The position numbers and the translations under genes were made by a program. The notes under the pieces were generated by a model. That model saw nothing but the letters and a program-made list of their open reading frames with translations, did not search any database and had not been told where the DNA came from. Of a stretch of DNA of 21,702 nt, positions 15,596-21,702 are shown piece by piece; the first letter of the stretch is position 1; every line of letters begins with the position of its first letter. Source of the stretch: Bacillota bacterium (lineage in GTDB: Bacteria > Bacillota > Clostridia > Acetivibrionales > DTU013); the NCBI GenBank assembly GCA_023409735.1, contig JAEYRB010000046.1:1-21702 (forward strand), written 5' to 3'.

Positions 15596-16535
15596 TTTCT
15601 TTTTTCTCCTTCTCATCTTTTATTTGTATCGGAATAAATATATCTTGCTGGTATCTGTTCAACTTGCTCGCTATATCCCACGGTAGTATTTCCTCAATCA
15701 TTTCGTACCGTTGTCCTTCAACATTAGCATCAAGTTCATAATGCTCGCTCTTGTTTACCCAATCTTTCAACAGAATAAAGGTATCATCCATATCTTCCAT
15801 GAAGGAGCTGGTTATGGCAAACAACCCGCTTGTAATTCTTTCATCTGAGTATTCTGTTGTATTTTCATAATCGCTTGGTATTTTGATAAGCATAGTCCAT
15901 TCGCCGTTTGGTTCTTTGAGATAAAAGCAATTGCGTAATCCGGGACTTGGTGTGAATCCAAATTTCACAAATAGATTCTGCATTTTATCCCCATCGAGAT
16001 TTTCTGCTTGTCCTGTTTTCAATCGTGAAGTAAGAACACGCATGGGTGGTAATCGAATAATCCGAACATCATGTAGCCTTAATGCTTCTCGGCTGATTTC
16101 CGACAACTTTTCAAATGTGACCGTCTCTTTTTTTTCTGTTGTGGCAAGCCTTTTTTCAGTTTCCTCATAAAGCAAAGTAATGGCAGATATTTTCTTGATA
16201 CCACTCATTAGCATGTTATGAAGAAAATCATCGACAAGATGCCTCAGCTCAGATAAGGCTGAAATTTCCGTGTCAAGTGATTCGAGCTTGTCTACAAACG
16301 CTTGGATCAATGCCGCCGTGTTTTCACTTTTGAATATAATGACTATATCCTTAATCGGGATTTGTAATTTTCGCAAAATAATAATCTGTTTCAACCGATC
16401 AAGTGCGGCGGTATCATAGTAACGTTGAGCTTTGTTATCAGGATGGCTGCTCCATAAAAGCCCCATTTCTTCATAATATCTTAGTGTCCTGCTTGATATG
16501 CCAAAGTTGTCAACAACTTCGTTTATTCTAATCAA
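15588..16535 (-). CDS. MerR family regulator with C-terminal effector-binding domain
   Basis: A protein of about 315 residues. Its N-terminal winged helix-turn-helix is typical of MerR (RINEVVDNFGISSRTLRYYEEMGLL, then a QRYYD wing and LKQIIILRKL). A dimerising coiled coil comes next (about 75-125), then a region of about 150 residues resembling the GyrI/BmrR ligand-binding fold (VRIIRLPPMRVLTSRLKTG; GEWTMLIKIPSDYE). Such proteins activate promoters with long spacers when they bind a drug or metabolite. I chose the TTG at 16533-16535, spaced 9 nt from GTGAGG. The GTG at 16548-16550 would leave almost no leader after the predicted transcription start near 16556, but it cannot be excluded. The stop overlaps the glycosylase start by 8 bp, so the two form an operon. 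Confidence 0.87.
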   Translation of the reverse strand: MIRINEVVDNFGISSRTLRYYEEMGLLWSSHPDNKAQRYYDTAALDRLKQIIILRKLQIPIKDIVIIFKSENTAALIQAFVDKLESLDTEISALSELRHLVDDFLHNMLMSGIKKISAITLLYEETEKRLATTEKKETVTFEKLSEISREALRLHDVRIIRLPPMRVLTSRLKTGQAENLDGDKMQNLFVKFGFTPSPGLRNCFYLKEPNGEWTMLIKIPSDYENTTEYSDERITSGLFAITSSFMEDMDDTFILLKDWVNKSEHYELDANVEGQRYEMIEEILPWDIASKLNRYQQDIFIPIQIKDEKEKKENG

Positions 16536-16562
16536 ATCCAAAAACCTCACCGCCTTTTAACT

Positions 16563-16593
16563 ATTATACAAGTTGACGCAGGGTCAATGTCAA
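16563..16593 (-). promoter_or_regulatory. MerR-type promoter with 19-bp spacer and operator dyad
   Basis: On the minus strand TTGACA (16588-16593) and TATAAT (16563-16568) both match consensus exactly and are separated by 19 bp. The spacer begins with the dyad TTGAC-CCTGC-GTCAA. Overlong spacers containing a dyad are the hallmark of promoters that MerR proteins activate by DNA distortion. It drives the MerR-glycosylase operon, so autoregulation is likely. Confidence 0.85.
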
Positions 16594-16630
16594 TAGTTAA
16601 TAAAGTTACCAGCTAATTACATGTATGTTA

Positions 16631-16680
16631 AGCACTTAAGAGCACTTAGGAGCACTTAGGAGCACTTAGGATCGCTAAGT
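16631..16680. repeat. 10-bp tandem repeat upstream of the MerR promoter
   Basis: Four copies of AGCACTTARG run at exactly 10-bp period (16631-16670). A diverged fifth block, ATCGCTAAGT, follows. The array lies about 38-87 bp upstream of the MerR -35 box. Confidence 0.9.
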
Positions 16681-16715
16681 CTTTGGAGATTGTATTGAAA
16701 TCATTGCTCCTATTG

Positions 16716-16761
16716 AAGCAAGAAACATCGATACTTATACAAATATCGATGTTTCTTGCTT
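16716..16761. terminator. Long 18-bp inverted repeat after the AraC-GyrI gene
   Basis: AAGCAAGAAACATCGATA (16716-16733) pairs perfectly with 16744-16761 around a 10-nt loop. It starts 36 bp after the AraC-GyrI stop and is probably its terminator. There is no clean U-run, so termination efficiency is unsure. Confidence 0.55.
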
Positions 16762-16796
16762 ATAACAGCTTAATTGAGTTGTAATTCATATGACTT

Positions 16797-17666
16797 CTAC
16801 TTCTTTACTACAGCGATCCAAACCTCCTGACGGTTTTCCTGCATATAGCACTCTATAACCGGTAGATCCGCCAGCTCATATCCTGAATTTGGTAGCCATT
16901 CTGTGTAAAATTGTTTATAAACCCTCTGTGTTGCATCAGGCAACTCTCCATTAGCTTCAAAAATTGCCCACGCTGCGGAAGGATAAAAAAACTCCTTCAT
17001 TCCTTCAATAACAGAAACATGCTTACAATCCGGTACATCTACATGATTTGTTACTCCAATAATATAGTTCATTTCTTCCGACTCTCCCCATTGACCACCT
17101 TCGGCAATCCCCAAAAATCCTGCTGGTCTAAAGTCAGGGAAATTGTCAATAAACCTTTTCATTGTTCCATCCTTCCAGGCGTTCTCCCAAAGTTGCGGAA
17201 TTTCTTTAAAAGCTTCAGAGGTTTTTAACCTGTGTGAGATACCCATTACTTTAAATGCAGGCCATTGCTCAATTTGATAATTCATATGATTTTCCCCTTT
17301 TATTGTTATTTGAAAGGAGAGCTTGGGACAGGATCTAAGCTGAACTGTTTCATTTCTTACATTTGAAGGCAACACCCCATGGAAAGCTTTAAAAGCACGA
17401 GTAAATGCGTCCTGAGACTCATACCCATATTTCAAAGCTATATCAATAATTCTCTCTGTATTGTTTAATAAATCAAATGCTGCCATTGTTAAGCGCCTGC
17501 TTCTTATATACTCTGATAAGGGCTTATCAGCTATATATGAAAACATTCTCTGAAAATTATACACAGAGCACCCGGCAATTCTTGAGATAGCTTCATAAGA
17601 TATTTCTCCTGCAAGGTTTTCTTCTATGTAGCTTATTGATTCATTCAGCTGCTTGATCCAATCCAT
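16797..17666 (-). CDS. AraC family regulator with GyrI-like effector domain
   Basis: This 289-residue regulator has an N-terminal AraC double helix-turn-helix (residues about 5-105: ISYEAISRIAGCSVYNFQRMF and ALKYGYESQDAFTRAFKAFHG). A GyrI-like ligand domain follows (about 128-288: WPAFKVMGISHRLKTS and a late IECYMQENRQEVWIAVVKK). Proteins of this build (Rob/SoxS-like HTH plus GyrI) sense hydrophobic compounds and often control efflux or stress genes. The ATG at 17664-17666 is preceded by GGAGGAGAG, so I prefer it to a start nine codons earlier. Its leader is duplicated at 11828-11877 beside a broken copy of the gene. No transport gene is adjacent, so the target is unknown. Confidence 0.88.
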   Translation of the reverse strand: MDWIKQLNESISYIEENLAGEISYEAISRIAGCSVYNFQRMFSYIADKPLSEYIRSRRLTMAAFDLLNNTERIIDIALKYGYESQDAFTRAFKAFHGVLPSNVRNETVQLRSCPKLSFQITIKGENHMNYQIEQWPAFKVMGISHRLKTSEAFKEIPQLWENAWKDGTMKRFIDNFPDFRPAGFLGIAEGGQWGESEEMNYIIGVTNHVDVPDCKHVSVIEGMKEFFYPSAAWAIFEANGELPDATQRVYKQFYTEWLPNSGYELADLPVIECYMQENRQEVWIAVVKK

Positions 17667-17688
17667 TTTTTCTCTCCTCCATGGCAAA

Positions 17689-17738
17689 ATCATATATCTA
17701 ATCAGATAAAATCACTCGACATTTGATGCCGCATTTTG
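17689..17738. repeat. 50-bp dispersed repeat, copy 2 (AraC-GyrI leader)
   Basis: It forms the region just upstream of the AraC-GyrI ribosome-binding site and matches 11828-11877 at 46 of 50 bases. It probably holds part of the gene's promoter or operator. A short ATGC-C-GCAT dyad lies inside. Confidence 0.8.
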
Positions 17739-17828
17739 CAGTAATTACATTAAAATAAATTTCGGCAATCATCTTTTTCTCTGTGCAGAAATAAGTACCA
17801 ATTTCAAGGCAGTTTCTTTATCCAGTAT

Positions 17829-17880
17829 ATTAATGTCTAATACGTTAATACTAAGTAAATTAGTGTCTAATACGCTAATA
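17829..17880. promoter_or_regulatory. Pair of operator-like direct repeats, 30 bp apart
   Basis: Two 22-bp copies of ATTARTGTCTAATACGYTAATA lie at 17829-17850 and 17859-17880. Each is itself an imperfect dyad: TTAATG-7-CGTTAA and TTAGTG-7-CGCTAA. The copies differ at the same pair of positions in a way that keeps the symmetry. This is the look of a double binding site for a dimeric repressor such as a TetR-type protein. No such regulator gene is next to it. Confidence 0.55.
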
Positions 17881-17903
17881 TCTCATAGCCTTCATCAGTG
17901 ACC

Positions 17904-18035
17904 ATGACCATGGTACTGCTCGGACAGCGTATTGGCGAAGGCTGTCCGGAAGAAGGCGGAAAAGTCGTCGGCAGCGGTATCTGCTTTTTCGCTGCACTGA
18001 CATTGATATTGACTACACTGATGCATATTACATAA
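17904..18035 (+). CDS. Short hydrophobic-tailed ORF, possible gene fragment
   Basis: A 43-residue frame begins MTMVLLGQRIGEG and ends in a hydrophobic segment (ICFFAALTLILTTLMHIT) that could span a membrane. There is no clear ribosome-binding site. Local GC content is higher than in the surrounding sequence. It follows the operator-like repeats, so it may be the remnant of a gene they controlled. I do not recognise a family. Confidence 0.2.
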   Translation: MTMVLLGQRIGEGCPEEGGKVVGSGICFFAALTLILTTLMHIT

Positions 18036-18051
18036 GATTTGCTGTGTGTTT

Positions 18052-18726
18052 TTATAAACCGAAAATTAATATAGCCCCTATTGTGTTAATAGCAAAGTTC
18101 GCACATCCATGTATCAACCAGCTTGCTTTTAAGCTATCGTATTTACAACTAATAAACTGAAGTATCATTCCTACAACAGCAAGACCTGCAATACAGAAAA
18201 TGAAAATAAATAGATTAAACCAGTTCGATACCATTCCAATATGGTATAAAGCAAAGGATAGTCCTCCGAACACATATCCAAGCTTCTTTAATTTTAGTGA
18301 TTCAAATAAATGAAAAATAAAGCCTCTAAAAAATGCTTCTTCTAAAAATGAATTGCAAATCATAATATAAGAAAAAATAAACAAACAATTTTCTCTTGTA
18401 AGTTGCTCCTTCGACACTAAACTGTTTTTAATATTTTGCAGATCTAGATGATTTCTAAGAATAACAAATAATAAAATGATTCCAATATAAGCGATGCCCA
18501 TACAAAAATATAAGATTTTCGCTGGTCTCATTTTATTAAAACGAATGATATCTTTTAATTTTTCTTTTGAAATTATTTTATATAATAGAATTGTTCCAAG
18601 GAATAAAAACACCTTTATTATGCTTTTTATAAGATAAGCAGGAGCAACGACTTGTTCTATATATCCCATAATGAGCAATGCTGCAAGAGCAATTGCAATC
18701 CCAATAATAGTCTTTTTCTTATTCAT
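18052..18726 (-). CDS. CPBP family intramembrane glutamic protease
   Basis: This 224-residue, highly hydrophobic protein has about six membrane segments and the CPBP (CAAX protease and bacteriocin-processing, Abi) motifs. EExxxR lies at Glu129-Glu130-Arg134, the FxxxH-like motif has His162, and HxxxN lies at His206-Asn210. Family members cleave within membranes and take part in prenyl-protein processing, bacteriocin self-immunity or signalling. No bacteriocin gene is next to it, so the role is open. The ATG has only a weak purine-rich upstream sequence. It appears full length and is probably monocistronic. Confidence 0.87.
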   Translation of the reverse strand: MNKKKTIIGIAIALAALLIMGYIEQVVAPAYLIKSIIKVFLFLGTILLYKIISKEKLKDIIRFNKMRPAKILYFCMGIAYIGIILLFVILRNHLDLQNIKNSLVSKEQLTRENCLFIFSYIMICNSFLEEAFFRGFIFHLFESLKLKKLGYVFGGLSFALYHIGMVSNWFNLFIFIFCIAGLAVVGMILQFISCKYDSLKASWLIHGCANFAINTIGAILIFGL

Positions 18727-18764
18727 AACAAATCCAATCTTTATAAATTACTTTCCAAATTAAG

Positions 18765-18773
18765 AGTATAACA
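18765..18773 (-). promoter_or_regulatory. Extended -10 promoter of the CPBP gene
   Basis: On the minus strand TGT-TATACT forms an extended -10 element about 40 bp before the ATG. No good -35 box is present, as expected for extended -10 promoters. Predicted start near 18758. Confidence 0.4.
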
Positions 18774-18934
18774 CAATAAATAGAATAATTCATTTGTTCT
18801 ACACGGAAACAAATATTCGTTTTTGACAAGTTTTTTCTGATTTCTCACTTACGATGTGCTTGGACTGGCAAAATTATTGTATGGTTTTTAAGGTTATCAT
18901 ACCAATCGTCTATAATGCAGTAATAGTAATAGTT

Positions 18935-18967
18935 ACAAGGTGATCAATCATAACAAAGTCACCTTGT
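18935..18967 (-). terminator. Hairpin after the GyrI-like Cys-motif gene
   Basis: A 9-bp perfect stem ACAAGGTGA/TCACCTTGT encloses a 15-nt loop, 34 bp past the gene's stop. A U-run is lacking on the minus strand, so it may be a weak terminator or an RNA-stabilising hairpin. Confidence 0.45.
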
Positions 18968-19000
18968 TTCGCCGCATATAATCCAAGCAGAAACGCTTGC

Positions 19001-20542
19001 TCATAATACACTTTCTGAAAATTCAAGCAGCTTCTTTACCTTGGATATCATTTCTTTGCTTATACTATCCCAGGTAAAGGACGGAAATAATGGGCATTTA
19101 GGCTTTTTATCACCATTTAGCTCTAGAAGCATAGTAAGCCGTGGGCGCTTACCGGTTTTATAAGTTTGAATGCAATAACCGCATCCATCACAGGTTTTCG
19201 TCCTATTAAAGACCATAGCTTTTAATTCGGCGTCCATCTGATTATAGAATTTTAATACCTTGCTGAAATGAGGTGCTTTGAATTCAAACATCATTGGATT
19301 TAGCTTCCTAAAATCATAGGATATTTTCATATATGACTTTTGCTTATTCGGATATTCTTTTTCGTATATAACTGCTATCTCGTTATTCATACAAGTATAT
19401 TCTTTGTCCAGAAAGTACTGCTCAAGCTCGGAGATAAGTGACTGCTCAGACATTTTGCCGAACATCTCAACTGCCGTATATTTCTTATCCATAAAGCGCC
19501 CATACAAGAAATTTATCATATCATATGTACTGTTTTTGCCATAATCGGAAACGCAACAATGCAGTTTCCATGCAGGGAATATCTCTGTGTACTTGTTATG
19601 CGTAAAATAATAACCATCTTCTTTTTCATCGCAGACAAGTCCGAAAAGCGAAAGCTTCTCCTTGTTTTTCTGTGTTACTTTCAAATCAGCTTTGCGAATG
19701 AATAAGCCATCTTGGAAGACTTCACCTGCCAGTCCCATTTTAATGAAGTATTCATAAACAGCAAACAGTTCTTTTTTAATCTTCTGCATTTGGACGATTA
19801 ACTCAGGTTTGCTTTTATTCATCTCCCAATACTCATAGCAGTCGTCCGGTTCATATTTAACATTAATAATTGATAAATCCGAATAAATGGCAGTAATACT
19901 TTCATATAGAAAATCATACATTTGCTTTTGAGAATTTTCGCTGACATTGCAATCCTTAACCGGTTTGAAAACAGGATAGGTGGCTAAATAAGGGTAGACG
20001 ACTCTCTTTGCAAGGTTCTCAAATGATTTGGCCAAAGGTATATAGTAATCAAGAATAACATCTCCGTTTTCATCAGGTGTTGTAAAGCGAGGGTTGGTGA
20101 ACAATTGCATGGACCATTTCATCTGATTGGGGCAATAGCCGCCATTCTTAATTGCCTGCATTGTAAGAGTATGTGCATCTTTGCAGACGTCGGCAGCATT
20201 TTTACCCTTTATCCAGCACATGCCAATCTTTTCTCCGCCTATTTCACGCACAACATACCCCTCTGGCACCGCAACACCTTCCTTAAATAGCATTCCGCAG
20301 ATATATGTGAAAGTACCATACCCTGTATCCCAGTCAATGCAGGCGCTAACATATGCAGGCTCGTAAACATATTCCTGCTGCCTTTCAAGCACTGAAAAGG
20401 TACCGTCGGCAAGACATTTATCCCAAAAGGCGGCAATAGGATTATCTCCTTTTACATGCTCTTCTATATTATGCTCAATTCCTTTACCTACTAAATATAC
20501 TTTAGGCAAGTCGATGACATCAAATTTTATAACCTTCGCCAT
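19001..20542 (-). CDS. GyrI-like domain protein with C-terminal cysteine motif
   Basis: A 513-residue cytoplasmic protein. About the first 155 residues resemble a GyrI/AraC effector-binding domain (KVYLVGKGIEHNI; FWDKCLADGTF; GEKIGMCWIKGKNAADV). There is no DNA-binding domain. The middle part (about 160-440) is unfamiliar to me. The C-terminus has CDGCGYC (Cys451, Cys454, Cys457) and later KPKCPLFPSFTWD (Cys483), a four-Cys set that could bind zinc or an iron-sulfur cluster. I recall similar uncharacterised proteins in other Clostridia but can give no function. The ATG at 20540-20542 with AAAGG upstream is better than the in-frame TTG three codons before. It lies 47 bp after the HAD gene in the same direction, so the two probably form an operon. 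Confidence 0.75.
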   Translation of the reverse strand: MAKVIKFDVIDLPKVYLVGKGIEHNIEEHVKGDNPIAAFWDKCLADGTFSVLERQQEYVYEPAYVSACIDWDTGYGTFTYICGMLFKEGVAVPEGYVVREIGGEKIGMCWIKGKNAADVCKDAHTLTMQAIKNGGYCPNQMKWSMQLFTNPRFTTPDENGDVILDYYIPLAKSFENLAKRVVYPYLATYPVFKPVKDCNVSENSQKQMYDFLYESITAIYSDLSIINVKYEPDDCYEYWEMNKSKPELIVQMQKIKKELFAVYEYFIKMGLAGEVFQDGLFIRKADLKVTQKNKEKLSLFGLVCDEKEDGYYFTHNKYTEIFPAWKLHCCVSDYGKNSTYDMINFLYGRFMDKKYTAVEMFGKMSEQSLISELEQYFLDKEYTCMNNEIAVIYEKEYPNKQKSYMKISYDFRKLNPMMFEFKAPHFSKVLKFYNQMDAELKAMVFNRTKTCDGCGYCIQTYKTGKRPRLTMLLELNGDKKPKCPLFPSFTWDSISKEMISKVKKLLEFSESVL

Positions 20543-20589
20543 ATTTATCAACCTTTCGTTAACCAGTTTATTTAGCCAAACTGTTTTAC

Positions 20590-21252
20590 TTATATCTCCA
20601 TAAGTTCAGATATATCACTAATAATATATTTGGGTGCGTAGTCCTTTTCATTCCAGATTTGTCCCTGACTTAACCAGACAGATACTAAACCAGAATCATT
20701 TGCTCCTTTTACATCAACTAAATGATTATCTCCGACAAACAGAGTTGTTTCATTATTGGAGTCGATTTTTGATAACGCAAGATGAAATATTTTAGGGTCA
20801 GGCTTTCTAATACCAACTTCTTCAGAAATTAATATAGTTTTCATATATTTTCTGAGACCCAATTTATCGATTTTTGTATTTTGAAAATCAGTATTGCCAT
20901 TTGTTATAATCCCCATTTTTATGTTCTTATCCATAAAATAATCTAAAACATTGTATACATTAGGCATAGGTTCAGCACATCTGGGAAACTCTGCATTCCA
21001 AAAATCAATAAAATCTTTTAAATCAGGTTTATACTTCCATGAGAGTCTGTCCTGTAACTCTTTAAATGCTTCTTCTCTTGGTTTATATCCTTTGTTATCG
21101 ATTTCAAAAAAAACATCTTTCATAATTAATTTACTATCATAGTCCAATGCATCACTGTATCTTAATATAAAAAGATCAACGAAATTACATAATGTCCTAT
21201 TTCTATCATGTATTGTATCATCCAAGTCAAAAAGTATTGTATCAAAAATCAT
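20590..21252 (-). CDS. HAD family hydrolase (subfamily IA, YjjG-like)
   Basis: This 220-residue haloacid-dehalogenase-type phosphatase has all four motifs in place. DLDDT gives the nucleophile Asp9 and acid Asp11. GIITNGN carries motif II (Thr117), ISEEVGIRKPDP carries motif III (Lys150), and FVGDNHLVDVKGA is motif IV (Asp175, Asp180). The helical cap between residues about 15 and 95 fits subfamily IA, as in YjjG and phosphoglycolate phosphatases. It probably dephosphorylates a small metabolite such as a nucleotide or sugar phosphate; which one is unknown. GGGGAG lies before the ATG. It is upstream of and probably cotranscribed with the GyrI-like Cys-motif gene. Confidence 0.9.
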   Translation of the reverse strand: MIFDTILFDLDDTIHDRNRTLCNFVDLFILRYSDALDYDSKLIMKDVFFEIDNKGYKPREEAFKELQDRLSWKYKPDLKDFIDFWNAEFPRCAEPMPNVYNVLDYFMDKNIKMGIITNGNTDFQNTKIDKLGLRKYMKTILISEEVGIRKPDPKIFHLALSKIDSNNETTLFVGDNHLVDVKGANDSGLVSVWLSQGQIWNEKDYAPKYIISDISELMEI

Positions 21253-21546
21253 ATATTTTGCTCCCCTGTTTCTAACTTAATATTAACTATATTTATTTAA
21301 CCGCATCTTGTATGTAACGTTTTTTCTTACATTCCGAATTAATCATACCAAAATTATACATCAAATAAGTATGATTAACCAACTAAATGTATCACATGTC
21401 CACTGGATAAATTTCTGCACTTTGACTATATACATAAATCATTGCTGAAATAGGAATGGATATTTTTTATATATGACCTTTGATGAGATGATGAAGTGAT
21501 ATAAATGATAAACGTTGAAAAAGAAAGTCGCTATTTTTTTATCTGC
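21253..21546. other. 294-bp AT-rich intergenic region
   Basis: It must hold the HAD promoter, but I cannot pick a convincing -35/-10 pair among many AT-rich candidates. Plus-strand frames here (from 21505) lack support and are antisense to the next gene. Confidence 0.45.
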
Positions 21547-21702
21547 TTACTTAATGCGCTTCAAAATAAATTCGTCATGCCTAATAACTTCTTTTTCTAT
21601 TCGTTCCAATATGTCAGTATGCTGCTTATAGCCATCAAGTGCTGCTTCAATCCTTGGTTTCAGGTCATTATCCAGCCTAAAAATATTGTTGCCTAATGTC
21701 TT
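21547..21702 (-). CDS. C-terminal end of a coiled-coil protein, partial
   Basis: The last 51 codons of a minus-strand gene enter from the right edge. The segment (NNIFRLDNDLKPRIEAALDG, then DILERIEKEVIRHDEFILKR) is strongly helical, with heptad-like hydrophobic spacing, and ends at TAA 21547-21549. It resembles the tails of small coiled-coil proteins of unknown function common in Firmicutes and their mobile elements. No function can be assigned from this piece. Confidence 0.65.
   Translation of the reverse strand, partial: KTLGNNIFRLDNDLKPRIEAALDGYKQHTDILERIEKEVIRHDEFILKRIK

Larger units (their letters stand above)
17739..18051. other. Intergenic debris between CPBP and AraC genes
   Basis: This stretch holds the operator-like repeats and a short plus-strand frame (17904-18035). 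It also has an open minus-strand frame without a start codon (about 17770-17880) whose end reads KETALKLVLISAQRKR. It looks like decayed coding sequence mixed with a former promoter. No intact gene is evident. Confidence 0.5.

Noticed and set aside
21505..21696. Plus-strand 63-residue frame at the right edge
   Set aside because: It is antisense to the coiled-coil tail on the minus strand, which has a more protein-like composition and a proper stop.

Overview
The window reads as a chromosomal stretch from an endospore-forming Clostridia-type Firmicute. Supporting signs are an AT-rich sequence, purine-rich Shine-Dalgarno sites (AGGAGG type), a spore-coat CotJC-type manganese catalase fragment, a TnpV protein typical of clostridial mobile elements, and a sugar importer without its own ATPase. 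No rRNA, tRNA or CRISPR array was seen. Nearly all genes lie on the minus strand. The plus-strand exceptions are the CotJC fragment, a serine hydrolase and one short doubtful ORF.

Left end (1-3550): the window opens inside a minus-strand gene whose N-terminus looks like an AIPR-type nuclease. It is followed by the scar of a mobilizable element: parB, tnpV, repA, a palindrome-rich oriT-like region and mobC. No relaxase follows mobC, and nothing recognisable as ParA precedes parB. At the parB side the element runs directly into a CotJC gene that has lost about its first third, so this looks like a deletion or rearrangement junction.

Centre (4019-11075): a carbohydrate uptake and degradation cluster. 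An AraC-type regulator fused to a GH39 glycosidase precedes two CUT1-family permeases and a large lipoprotein solute-binding protein. The layout suggests that an imported oligosaccharide is sensed and hydrolysed in the cytoplasm by one polypeptide. The gap between the fusion gene and the permeases carries inverted repeats, and a 38-bp tandem repeat lies upstream of the cluster.

Right part (11109-21702): a mosaic of small accessory genes. In order these are a GNAT acetyltransferase, a broken AraC remnant, a creatininase-nitroreductase pair, a class C beta-lactamase-like serine hydrolase, a MerR regulator coupled to an Fpg/Nei-type DNA glycosylase, an AraC-GyrI regulator, a CPBP membrane protease, a GyrI-like protein with a cysteine motif, and a HAD phosphatase. 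The window ends in the tail of a coiled-coil protein. Three proteins within 5 kb (MerR, AraC and the Cys-motif protein) appear to carry GyrI/BmrR-like ligand-binding domains. The MerR gene has a textbook MerR-type promoter with a 19-bp spacer and a dyad inside it. Several signals mark this part as gene-shuffled: a duplicated AraC leader, an orphan pair of operator-like repeats, and 10-bp and 38-bp tandem repeats.
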